This document shows positions 43,163 to 51,464 of a stretch of 64,000 bases of DNA, one piece after another. The stretch is from PALSA-350 sp963794165. Its GTDB lineage: Bacteria > Acidobacteriota > Terriglobia > Terriglobales > Acidobacteriaceae. The notes beneath the pieces were generated by a model that worked only from the letters and a program-made list of their open reading frames with translations, was not told the DNA's origin and ran no database searches. The stretch is taken from assembly GCA_963794165.1 (NCBI GenBank), contig CAWCCT010000004.1:1-64000 (forward strand), in the 5' to 3' direction. Made by a program: the position numbers and the translations under genes. How positions within the stretch are numbered: position 1 is the stretch's first letter; every line of letters begins with the position of its first letter.

Positions 43163-44032
43163 TTATGTCGCAAGTTGGTGAAAGTCGATGAGGGCCAAAG
43201 CGGAGTCGTTTCGGAGCGTTTGGGGAATGACCTCCAGCAGCGCGCTCCGTTCTATTTCGCGCGAGGCCCGCAGCCGCGTACGTACCTGATCGAGAGCACT
43301 GTCGCTATATCCCGGATGGCAAACCAGCTCCCATGTTCCCCGAGGCATGGCATGAAGGAGAGAACGCAACACCGAGTCGTCGAGGATTCCAGTAGCCAGC
43401 AGGCCGATCGAACCGTCGGAGGTGGCGATGCCGTATTCAGACGTCAGCCTGGAAAACGATCGCTGCTGGGTTCGCATGGCATGCACTTGCGTCCGTCGCC
43501 AAGTGCTGCCGGTCGGGGTGGCGTGCAGGCTCCACGATGGTTCGAATGGATTGCGGACGCAGCTGACTCCGCAGTGGCGCGCGGCTCGGAGCAGGGGAGC
43601 GAGCGCCGAGGGAAAGGCGTGAACATGTTTGTGCGAGTCGATGTGGCTGACGGTGAGACCGCTTGATTGAATGCGCTGGATCTGGGCGATGGCCTCGGCC
43701 TCAATCTCCTGCTCGCGGATGCGGCCGCGCAACAAATCACTCAAGAAGCTACCCACCGTATTGCGAAATGAAAAAGACTGCGGACGACGAGGGTCGAGGA
43801 GCGAAGGAACCTCACTGGGGCGGAGGCGGGGCGAGCCGTCGACCAGAACCACGTGGCAGCCCACCGCTAGCGTCGGTTGCGCAAAGGCCAAAAAGACTGC
43901 GGGAGAAAAGTAGGCAGCTGTGGCCATCAGGGTGGTAGAACTGAGAGCGCCTGCCTGCTGCAGTTCAACGATGGCCTGGTTGACGCCTGGCGCGAGACCA
44001 AAGTCGTCCGCGTTGATGATTAGGCGTTTCAT
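43163..44032 (-). CDS. ChbG/HpnK-type (YdjC) sugar deacetylase
   Basis: The 289-residue protein starts MKRLIINADDFGLAPGVNQA. The metal site of the family is visible: Asp in NADDFG and the histidines of SHIDSHKHVHAFP. YdjC-family enzymes remove acetyl groups from N-acetylated sugars such as chitobiose. The gene is directly upstream of bshA, 36 bases apart. It could provide the GlcNAc-malate deacetylation usually done by BshB, but this is an inference. An upstream frame start at 44107 is rejected. Confidence 0.88.
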   Translation of the reverse strand: MKRLIINADDFGLAPGVNQAIVELQQAGALSSTTLMATAAYFSPAVFLAFAQPTLAVGCHVVLVDGSPRLRPSEVPSLLDPRRPQSFSFRNTVGSFLSDLLRGRIREQEIEAEAIAQIQRIQSSGLTVSHIDSHKHVHAFPSALAPLLRAARHCGVSCVRNPFEPSWSLHATPTGSTWRRTQVHAMRTQQRSFSRLTSEYGIATSDGSIGLLATGILDDSVLRSLLHAMPRGTWELVCHPGYSDSALDQVRTRLRASREIERSALLEVIPQTLRNDSALALIDFHQLAT

Positions 44033-44174
44033 TTTCGCCAGTTTACCAAGACCCCTTTTTTCTTTTCGCGCATCGAAAAGGCAGTTCGAAAGTTGCCTCG
44101 AACACAAGGCGCTTTCTCAAGTGTGAGCGCAGGCGGGCGATGAATTATTCATACGATCTGCCAAGGGACAGCGC

Positions 44175-44180
44175 TACAAT
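44175..44180 (+). promoter_or_regulatory. -10 box of the oxidase operon
   Basis: TACAAT lies 33 bases before the ATG of the subunit II gene, in the gap from the divergent ChbG-like gene. No strong -35 box is seen. This would leave a short normal leader. Confidence 0.35.
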
Positions 44181-44213
44181 AGGTTTTCTTTGAGCCAGGA
44201 AGGATCCGCAGGA

Positions 44214-45278
44214 ATGTCTCGACGATGGCTGCAGCGCCCCGGGCCCCGGCAAGCCGCCTATGCGTTGTTGCTCCTGCTCAGCTGCGCGGGACATGCGGCT
44301 TGGGCCGTGCCCACCGACAACATCGTCTACCAGACACCGAGCATCTTCGATCCTCACTCCGGTCCGGCGCTGTTGATCCACCATTTGTCGCTTTTCGTGA
44401 TGCAAATAACGGGAGCGATCTTTATCGTAGTAGCGTCCCTTTGGTTGTACGTAGTGGTCCGCTTCCGGCAGCGTGATCCCAACGATGACAGCGAGCCGCC
44501 CCAGATCTATGGCAGCACCCAGATCGAGTTGGCCTGGACCGTGATTCCGGTCCTGATTGTTGTGGTCCTCTTTCTCACCACTGCACGCATTCTCTTTGCC
44601 ATTCAGGATCAGAAAATGCCGGCGACAGCCCTCACTGTCGATGCCGTCGGCCATCAATTCTGGTGGGAGTTTGACTACAAAAATGCAGGGTTCACAACTG
44701 CCAATGAGCTGCACGTACCGCTCAGCACCGGCCAGGCTCCAACCACCACTTCGCTCAATTTGCTCTCCGCCGATGTGGTTCACAGCTTCTGGATCCCTGA
44801 GTTGTCCGGTAAGGTCGACATGTTTCCAAACCAGGTCAACCACATGTGGTTCAATCCGGATAAACCCGGCATGTACGTGGGTCAATGTGCCCAGTTCTGC
44901 GGCGTGGAACACGCCAAGATGCTGCTGCGCGTCTACGTGCAGACCCCGGAAGACTTCGCCGCCTGGGTGAAGAATCAGCAGCAGCCCGCGGTTGAAGATC
45001 CGGCAGTTGCCGAAGGGCGGCAGCTCTTCGCGTCACAAGCTTGCATCAGTTGCCACGTGGTGCGCGGCACCGCCGCGCAGGGAAAGTTTGGGCCAGACCT
45101 TACGCATTTTAAGAGCCGCGATACGCTGGCTTCCGGAGCGGCCGACAATACTCCGGGGAATCTCAAGCTTTGGATCAAGGATCCCGACTACGTCAAGCCA
45201 GGGAGCCTGATGCCTGCGATGCAATTGAGCGATGACCAGATCGACAAGATCGTCGCTTACCTCGATACCTTGAAGTAA
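44214..45278 (+). CDS. ctaC: Cytochrome c oxidase subunit II with cytochrome c domain
   Basis: The 354-residue protein has a signal sequence, two membrane helices, and a cupredoxin domain carrying the CuA site: H190, C225, C229, H233 and M236 (GQCAQFCGVEHAKM). A cytochrome c domain with CISCH (277-281) follows, so this is a caa3-type oxidase that takes electrons through its own haem. GCAGGA precedes the ATG at 44214. It opens the oxidase-bc cluster. Confidence 0.95.
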   Translation: MSRRWLQRPGPRQAAYALLLLLSCAGHAAWAVPTDNIVYQTPSIFDPHSGPALLIHHLSLFVMQITGAIFIVVASLWLYVVVRFRQRDPNDDSEPPQIYGSTQIELAWTVIPVLIVVVLFLTTARILFAIQDQKMPATALTVDAVGHQFWWEFDYKNAGFTTANELHVPLSTGQAPTTTSLNLLSADVVHSFWIPELSGKVDMFPNQVNHMWFNPDKPGMYVGQCAQFCGVEHAKMLLRVYVQTPEDFAAWVKNQQQPAVEDPAVAEGRQLFASQACISCHVVRGTAAQGKFGPDLTHFKSRDTLASGAADNTPGNLKLWIKDPDYVKPGSLMPAMQLSDDQIDKIVAYLDTLK

Positions 45279-45314
45279 ACGGGACACGGGCCACTACAGA
45301 CAGGAGTTTTCCGT

Positions 45315-47006
45315 ATGGCTGATTCGACTCTACCTATTGGGAGCGCCATCGACCTCACCCCGCCGAGTGAGTCGTACGGGACGTGGCTCGAACAAGTGCA
45401 CAGTTGGGTGGTCACCGTCGACCACAAAAAGATTGGCTTGATGTACATCGGCTATGCCGTGGTCTTTTTGCTGGTCGGGGGCTTCGAGGCGATTCTACTG
45501 CGCATTCAGCTCGCCGTACCGCACAACAATTTTCTCTCCCCTGAGGTCTTCAACCGTATCTTCACCATGCATGGGACAACCATGGTGTTTCTCATGGGGA
45601 TGCCGCTAATCATTGGATTTGCCAATTACCTGGTTCCCCTGATGGTCGGCGCGCGGGACATGGCCTTTCCCCGCATGAATGCATTCAGCTTCTGGATGAC
45701 CGCGCTGGGCGGCTTGATGTTGTACTACAGCTTCATCGGCGGCGTGGGCCTGCAAGGCGCCGGCAGCGCACCCGACGTAACCTGGTGGGCGTATGCGCCG
45801 CTTACCGAGCGAGCATTCTCGCGCGGACACAGCACGGACTACTGGGCGTTGTCACTGATCGTCTCCGGATTCGGCACCGTCGGCGCCGCGGTCAACATAA
45901 TTGCCACCACCATCTGTATGCGCTGCAAAGGCATGACGCTATTTCGCATGCCCCTGCTGGTATGGCTCTACCTGGTGGTTTCGGGAATGATCCTGATCGT
46001 CATCACCCCGTTGACCGCCGCGCAGATCATGCTGACCATCGACCGCTACCTCGGCGGGCACTTCTTCGACTCGCAGGCTGGGGGCGTGCCCGTTGTCTGG
46101 GCGCACTTCTTCTGGATTTTTGGCCACCCCGAGGTCTACGTGCTGGTGTTGCCGGCGTTTGCCATCGCCAACGAAGTGATCCCTGTCTTCTCCCGCAAGG
46201 CGATCTTTGGCTACCCGGCGATGGTGGCCGCATCAGCCGGCATTGGTTTGATCAGCGTGAGCGTGTGGGCGCACCATATGTTCACCGTGGGCATGACCTC
46301 GGCGCAGAATGCGTTCTTCGTCCTTTCCACCGAACTGGTCGGGATCCCTACCGGCATCAAGATCTTTAACTGGATCGCCACCATGTGGGGAGGCAAAATA
46401 CGCTTCGCCACAGCCATGCTTTTCTGCACCGCCTTCCTGATCCAGTTCCTGTTCGCCGGCTTGACCGGAATCATGCTCTCCGTCGCCCCCTGGAATTGGC
46501 AACTGCACAATTCCTATTTCGTTATCGCCCATTTCCACTATGTTCTGGTGGGCGCTATCGTCTTCTGCTTCTTCGGAGGGTTCTACTACTGGTTCCCGAA
46601 AATGACCGGCAAGATGCTCAACGAGCGGCTGGGCAAGTGGCATTTCTGGCTGTTTCTTATCGGCTTTCACCTGTGTTTCGACCTCATGCACATCCCCGGG
46701 TTGCTGGGCATGCCGAGAAGTATCTACACCTATGAACCTGGCCGCGGCTGGGATGGCTGGAACATGATCGTGTCCATCGGAGGCTTGATTCAGGGAGTGG
46801 CCACGCTAATCTTTGCCTACAACATGGTGTACTCGTACTTCAAAGGCCCAGACGCGGGCCCGGACCCCTGGGATGCCTGGACGCTCGAGTGGGCAACCTC
46901 ATCGCCGCCGCCCGAGTACAACTTCGCCAGCGCACCGGTGGTGGCCAGCCGGAGACCGTTGTGGGACCTGAAGCACCCGGAAGATCCGGACTCCCGGTAC
47001 GAATGA
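45315..47006 (+). CDS. ctaD: Cytochrome c oxidase subunit I
   Basis: The 563-residue haem-copper oxidase catalytic subunit has twelve or more helices. The CuB/Tyr motif HPEVYVL, the pair WAHHMFTVGM, and the haem ligands of SYFVIAHFHYVLVG are all intact. It reduces oxygen and pumps protons. It starts 36 bases after subunit II. Confidence 0.97.
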   Translation: MADSTLPIGSAIDLTPPSESYGTWLEQVHSWVVTVDHKKIGLMYIGYAVVFLLVGGFEAILLRIQLAVPHNNFLSPEVFNRIFTMHGTTMVFLMGMPLIIGFANYLVPLMVGARDMAFPRMNAFSFWMTALGGLMLYYSFIGGVGLQGAGSAPDVTWWAYAPLTERAFSRGHSTDYWALSLIVSGFGTVGAAVNIIATTICMRCKGMTLFRMPLLVWLYLVVSGMILIVITPLTAAQIMLTIDRYLGGHFFDSQAGGVPVVWAHFFWIFGHPEVYVLVLPAFAIANEVIPVFSRKAIFGYPAMVAASAGIGLISVSVWAHHMFTVGMTSAQNAFFVLSTELVGIPTGIKIFNWIATMWGGKIRFATAMLFCTAFLIQFLFAGLTGIMLSVAPWNWQLHNSYFVIAHFHYVLVGAIVFCFFGGFYYWFPKMTGKMLNERLGKWHFWLFLIGFHLCFDLMHIPGLLGMPRSIYTYEPGRGWDGWNMIVSIGGLIQGVATLIFAYNMVYSYFKGPDAGPDPWDAWTLEWATSSPPPEYNFASAPVVASRRPLWDLKHPEDPDSRYE

Positions 47007-47032
47007 TTTTGATCGTCGAGGATATATAGAGG

Positions 47033-47638
47033 ATGAGCGCCAGCACCATTCCACTGGCTCACCGTGCAGCCAACGAAGAAGATTGGGTCCTGCCCTACCA
47101 CGGCACCGTCGCCATGGCGGCATTCATCGTTGCCGAGAGCGCTATCTTCACTATTTTTGTAATTGCCTATCTCTATTACATAGGCAAGAGCGTCTCCGGA
47201 CCGCTGCCGCGCCAGGTTCTGGAGCTTCCCATCTTTAATACGGTTTGTCTGCTCTCCAGCAGCTTCACCATCTGGATAGCGGAACGGGCCCTGAAGAAAG
47301 CCTCGATGGGAGCCTTCAGCTTGTGGTGGGCAGTCACCGTGGTCTTAGGCGCGACCTTTCTCGTCGGCACCGGCCTCGAATGGAAAAAGTTGATTTATCA
47401 CGATGGGCTGACCATCAGTACCAACCTTTTTGGCACCACGTTCTACTCGCTGGTCGGTTTGCATGCCAGTCACGTCATCGTCGGCCTGACCATGCTTTCG
47501 ATCGTGCTGATCCTTTCGCTCCTCGGGAAGGTCAAGAGTGAGCACTCGAAACAGCTCGAGGTGCTGTCGCTCTATTGGCACTTTGTCGACGGCGTCTGGG
47601 TAGTGGTGTTTACAGTTGTCTACATCATTGGCCGCTGA
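47033..47638 (+). CDS. ctaE: Cytochrome c oxidase subunit III
   Basis: The 201-residue membrane protein has five helices and the family motif HASHVIVGL near FYSLVGLHASH, with YWHFVDGVWVVVF at the end. It stabilises the catalytic subunit. Spacing is 26 bases from subunit I and 15 to the next gene. Confidence 0.95.
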   Translation: MSASTIPLAHRAANEEDWVLPYHGTVAMAAFIVAESAIFTIFVIAYLYYIGKSVSGPLPRQVLELPIFNTVCLLSSSFTIWIAERALKKASMGAFSLWWAVTVVLGATFLVGTGLEWKKLIYHDGLTISTNLFGTTFYSLVGLHASHVIVGLTMLSIVLILSLLGKVKSEHSKQLEVLSLYWHFVDGVWVVVFTVVYIIGR

Positions 47639-47653
47639 CAGAAAGAGAAGAGA

Positions 47654-48505
47654 ATGGAAGAGTCACAGGCACACAACGGCGTATCCGATGAAGTGGTGCA
47701 CCTGCCGACGCCTACAGCATGGCCGCTGGTATTGGCCCTTGGCCTGACCTTTGGCCTGGCCGGGCTGGTGACCAACCCGGGCATAAGCATCCTCGGAGGG
47801 GTGCTCATTGTTGTCGGCTGCGTGGGGTGGTTCGGCCAGGTGTGGCCGCATGCGCAGCATATTGCGGTACCAGTGAAAGTCCAGAAGTTCGAATACACAT
47901 CCATCCGCACCAAGGTGGCCCGTATTGAGGTCGACGAAAGCCATCGCGCACGCTTGCCGGTGCATACGCCCTCGGTGATGGCAGGGGTGAAGGGAGGCAT
48001 CGCAGGCGGCGCCGCGATGATCGTGCCCGCGCTTCTCTACGGCCTGATCGGTTACCACAGCATTTGGTATGCGGTAAATCTGCTGGGAGGAGCGGGAGTA
48101 GCCGGTTGGTCGAATCCAACCATGGCCGAGATTACGCACTTCCGCCTGAGTGCGCTGATCTTCGCCACCATCATCCATACCGTGGGCTCGTTACTGGTTG
48201 GCCTGCTCTACGGCGCCATGCTCCCCATGCTGCCCCGTCACCCGGTGTTGCTGGGTGGCATCATTGCTCCATTGTTGTGGACAGGTGTGTTGCATGCCAC
48301 GTTGGGTTTGATCAACCCATATCTTGATGCGCGCATCGATTGGTGGTGGTTTGTCGCCTCCCAGGTGACCTTCGGCCTTGTGGCCGGCTGGGTCGTAGGG
48401 AAGCAAATCCATATCCGCACCGAGCAATATTTGCCGTTTGCCGCGCGCGTGGGATTGGAAACACCAGGAATGATGGACCAAGATCGGGAGGACGGACCGA
48501 AGTGA
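47654..48505 (+). CDS. Oxidase subunit-IV-like membrane protein with extra domain
   Basis: Residues 1-70 (LPTPTAWPLVLALGLTFGLA, then a second helix) resemble the small subunit IV of bacterial oxidases. The C-terminal 170 residues add four or five more helices (GGIAGGAAMIVPALLYGLIG and WWWFVASQVTFGLVAGWVVG), which I do not recognise. It sits between subunit III and the haem lipoprotein, with a four-base overlap to the latter, so it is probably part of the complex or its assembly. Confidence 0.75.
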   Translation: MEESQAHNGVSDEVVHLPTPTAWPLVLALGLTFGLAGLVTNPGISILGGVLIVVGCVGWFGQVWPHAQHIAVPVKVQKFEYTSIRTKVARIEVDESHRARLPVHTPSVMAGVKGGIAGGAAMIVPALLYGLIGYHSIWYAVNLLGGAGVAGWSNPTMAEITHFRLSALIFATIIHTVGSLLVGLLYGAMLPMLPRHPVLLGGIIAPLLWTGVLHATLGLINPYLDARIDWWWFVASQVTFGLVAGWVVGKQIHIRTEQYLPFAARVGLETPGMMDQDREDGPK

Positions 48506-49212
48506 GAGCGCGCCTCCTGATGCTGGTCGTCTGTACGAGTGTGCTCGGATGCGGGCCGCTTCCCGGGCATCCCAAGCCTGGCCCGGAGGTGCCGAATCCC
48601 GAGTCGGTGCTGAACTTTGCTACGCTCTACAACCAGAATTGCTCCGGTTGTCACGGCGCCCAGGGAATGAGTGGCCCGTCCTACCCACTGGCGAATCCTG
48701 CTTATCAGGCCCTGGTCGATGAACAGATCCTGCGCCAGATCGTGGTCAATGGCCAATCGGGCACACACATGCCCCCGTTTGCCATCAGTGCCGGGGGCAC
48801 CTTGACTGACCAGCAGGTGGACTCGCTGGTGAGCGGCATGCGCGCAGCGTGGTACAAACCCGGGACTCTCGCTGGCGCGAATGCGCCCCCCTACAAGGCC
48901 GCCAAGCCAGCGGATTCGGCTCACGGCCAGCAGGTTTACACCACCTACTGCGCTTCGTGTCACGGAGCTGCCGGAGCTTCCGGCAAGAGCAAAGCCGGAT
49001 CGATTACCGACCCCGCGTTCTTAGCGCTGTTGAGCGACCAGGTTTTGCGCACCGTGGTGATTGCCGGACGCCCCGACATCGGCCAGCCAGACTGGAGAAA
49101 CGATCTGCCTGGGCACCCGATGAGCGATCAGGAAGTGACCGATGTGGTGGGCTGGCTCTCCAGCCAGCGCCCCGGCGCACAGCAAAACAAGACCGCAGGA
49201 GGCGCGCAATGA
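48502..49212 (+). CDS. Two-haem cytochrome c lipoprotein
   Basis: The 236-residue protein starts at a GTG overlapping the previous stop (GTGA). The lipobox VLGC suggests lipid anchoring. Two cytochrome c domains carry CSGCH and CASCH, each followed by a Met-containing loop (HMPPF in the first). It could shuttle electrons from the bc-type genes downstream to the oxidase upstream. The stop overlaps the Rieske start by four bases. Confidence 0.88.
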   Translation: MRARLLMLVVCTSVLGCGPLPGHPKPGPEVPNPESVLNFATLYNQNCSGCHGAQGMSGPSYPLANPAYQALVDEQILRQIVVNGQSGTHMPPFAISAGGTLTDQQVDSLVSGMRAAWYKPGTLAGANAPPYKAAKPADSAHGQQVYTTYCASCHGAAGASGKSKAGSITDPAFLALLSDQVLRTVVIAGRPDIGQPDWRNDLPGHPMSDQEVTDVVGWLSSQRPGAQQNKTAGGAQ

Positions 49213-49751
49213 GCGACGAGAAGGCAGCAGTAACCAGGCGGTGGGTATTGGTGGGGATTGGCGCTCTGCTCAATGGCGCGGTCGCCCTTCTCGTGGCCAT
49301 CCCTGTCGTGGGCTACCTGCTTGGACCCATTCGCAAGAATGGCGGTTACAATTCCTGGATCGATTTGGGTGACGTTTCTCAATTTGCCCTGGGACAGACG
49401 CGGCTGGCCAGCTTCGTTAACCCCAAGAGCATGCCGTGGGATGGCGCCACGGCCAAGGCTGCCTGTTGGGTACGCCGGACGCAGGAAGAGAAATTCCAGA
49501 TTTTCGCCATCAACTGCGCTCACCTGGGCTGCCCGGTACGATGGTTTCCCCAGTCGGAGCTGTTTATGTGCCCTTGCCACGGAGGAGTCTATTATGCTGA
49601 TGGCTCGCGCGCCGCAGGTCCCCCTCCGCGAGGCCTCTTCGAGTACGCCTACAAAGTGCAAAACGGCAAGCTGCTGATCGATGGAGGCCAGATGCCTACT
49701 CTGGCAACCAGCGCTTCGGTACGGAAAGAGAGCTCCGCATGCACTGGTTGA
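49209..49751 (+). CDS. qcrA: Rieske iron-sulfur subunit of a quinol:cytochrome c oxidoreductase
   Basis: The 180-residue protein has an N-terminal membrane anchor (LVGIGALLNGAVALLVAIPV) and the Rieske motifs CAHLGCPV and CPCHGG. It takes electrons from quinol at cytochrome b. The start ATG at 49209 overlaps the previous stop, and the gene overlaps the cytochrome b gene by 13 bases, so the three genes are coupled. Confidence 0.93.
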   Translation: MSDEKAAVTRRWVLVGIGALLNGAVALLVAIPVVGYLLGPIRKNGGYNSWIDLGDVSQFALGQTRLASFVNPKSMPWDGATAKAACWVRRTQEEKFQIFAINCAHLGCPVRWFPQSELFMCPCHGGVYYADGSRAAGPPPRGLFEYAYKVQNGKLLIDGGQMPTLATSASVRKESSACTG

Positions 49752-51214
49752 AGCGTACTTACGACTGGTTAGAGTTCCGGTTGAAGTTGGAAGGGCCGAT
49801 CAAGGATACGGTTCTTCACCCGGTGCCGAGGAACACAGCCAGCTGGTGGTATGTCTTCGGCAGCGCCAGTTTCGTTCTGTTACTGCTACAGATCGTCACC
49901 GGTATCCTGTTGGCCATCGTCTATGTACCCTCGGCGGGCGAGGCCTGGAACAGTCTGCAGGTGTTGAACCACGAGCTCCCGCTGGGCTGGTTCCTGCGCG
50001 CGATGCATGGCTGGGGCTCGAACTTCATGGTCGCGGTGGTGCTGATCCACATGTGCCAGGTCTTCCTCTTTGGCGCTTATAAGTTTCCTCGTGAACTCAC
50101 CTGGATCCTGGGCGTCTTTCTGTTGTTGATGACCTTGGGCATGGCATTCACCGGGCAGGTGATGCGCTTCGACCAGGATGCGTACTGGGGCCTGGGCATT
50201 GGCGCCTCGATCGTATCCCGCATACCTTTCATAGGCGGATCGCTGGTCGACCTGATGTTAGGGGGGCCGATCATCGCGGGTCCCACGTTGACCCGCTTCT
50301 TTGCTCTGCATGTCTTTGTGATTCCGGGAATGATGTTGGGGTTCGCCGCGCTGCACATCTGGATGGTGGTGGGACTGGGTATCAACGATTGGCCCATGCC
50401 GGGGCGAATCGTCCGTCGCAGCACTTATGTTCAGGAGTACCACGAGCTGACGCACAAGGACGGCATTCCTTTCGTCCCCGGGGCGGTGTGGAAAGACATG
50501 ATATTTTCCGCCGCGATCCTGTTTGCGGTGGCGCTGTGCGCTGTGTTTTTGGGGCCCTTTGGGCCGACTGGCTTTCCTGATCCAACCATCATCCAGACCG
50601 TGCCCAAGCCGGACTTCTTCTTCTTATGGCTTTACACCATTCTCTCCTTCCTCCCGGAGAACCTGGAGACTCCGTTCATATTGATTGCTCCGGCTGCAGG
50701 CATCCTGTTCCTGTTGGCATTGCCGTTCTTTGCCGGAGAAGGGGAGAAGAGCTGGCGCCGGCGGCCGATCGCGGTGCTGTCGATTACCGTGCTCGCCGTA
50801 GGCTTTGCGGTGTGCGAACACCTGGGGACTTATACCCCCTGGAGTCCGGAGATGCAGGCCTGGAGTGGGGATGTAGTCCCTGTTCGCTATGTGCATACGG
50901 CCACGCCGCTGGGCCGGCAGGGGCAGATTGTGTTTCAGGCTAAGCAGTGCCGCAACTGCCACATGCTCGGGGGTCTGGGCGGCCAGCGTGGGCCGGCGCT
51001 CGACGGAGTAGCCACGCGGCTTACGTATGATCAGCTGGTGCGCCAGGTGCTGCAGGGCGGAGGAAACATGCCCGCTTACGGAAAGAATCTGTCCCCGCCG
51101 GAAGTCACGGCGCTGGTCAGCTTTCTTGAAACGCTGCACCCTGAAGGTCAGCAGCCCGCGCATGACGCTTCGCAACAGTACATCAGCACGGGGGAGCTTG
51201 ATCCCCCGCGGTAG
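49739..51214 (+). CDS. qcrB: Cytochrome b fused to cytochrome c
   Basis: The 491-residue protein has a cytochrome b6-type N-terminus with haem ligands H90, H104, H191 and H206, then subunit-IV-like helices. At the Qo-site the usual PEWY is PDFF (KPDFFFLWLY), an altered motif. A C-terminal cytochrome c domain carries CRNCH (404-408), so the bc1-type complex does not need a separate cytochrome c1. It is the last gene before the palindromic repeat at 51220. Confidence 0.93.
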   Translation: MHWLKRTYDWLEFRLKLEGPIKDTVLHPVPRNTASWWYVFGSASFVLLLLQIVTGILLAIVYVPSAGEAWNSLQVLNHELPLGWFLRAMHGWGSNFMVAVVLIHMCQVFLFGAYKFPRELTWILGVFLLLMTLGMAFTGQVMRFDQDAYWGLGIGASIVSRIPFIGGSLVDLMLGGPIIAGPTLTRFFALHVFVIPGMMLGFAALHIWMVVGLGINDWPMPGRIVRRSTYVQEYHELTHKDGIPFVPGAVWKDMIFSAAILFAVALCAVFLGPFGPTGFPDPTIIQTVPKPDFFFLWLYTILSFLPENLETPFILIAPAAGILFLLALPFFAGEGEKSWRRRPIAVLSITVLAVGFAVCEHLGTYTPWSPEMQAWSGDVVPVRYVHTATPLGRQGQIVFQAKQCRNCHMLGGLGGQRGPALDGVATRLTYDQLVRQVLQGGGNMPAYGKNLSPPEVTALVSFLETLHPEGQQPAHDASQQYISTGELDPPR

Positions 51215-51219
51215 AGCCT

Positions 51220-51400
51220 TTTCTCAGCAGCGACTGACGGGTGCCCCACATCTCGCTCGTTTTTTGCGAGATGTGGGATACCACGGCTCCCAACTGACTG
51301 GCTTTTGGATCCCGACGCGCAAGGACGTTAAGGTTTGTGGTATCCCACATCTCGCAAAAAACGAGCGAGATGTGGGGCACCCGACAGTCGCTGCGGAGAA
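51220..51400. repeat. Paired palindromic repeat, family A, copy 3
   Basis: The arms begin CAGCGACTGACGGGTGCCCC and end in the inverted match at 51400. Each unit folds by itself (TCGCTCG-TTTTTT-GCGA). It lies between the cytochrome b gene and the CtaG fusion gene, both on the + strand. It could separate or stabilise parts of the transcript. Confidence 0.9.
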
Positions 51401-51451
51401 AGATCCCGACTGAGGGATCTGCGGTTTCGCTGAGTTGCGCCGCCAGCCCAC

Positions 51452-51457
51452 TATAGT
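51452..51457 (+). promoter_or_regulatory. -10 box of the CtaG fusion gene
   Basis: TATAGT ends seven bases before the ATG at 51465. A new promoter here, just after the palindromic repeat, would give the copper genes their own leaderless transcript. Confidence 0.4.
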
Positions 51458-51464
51458 AAGAGCC

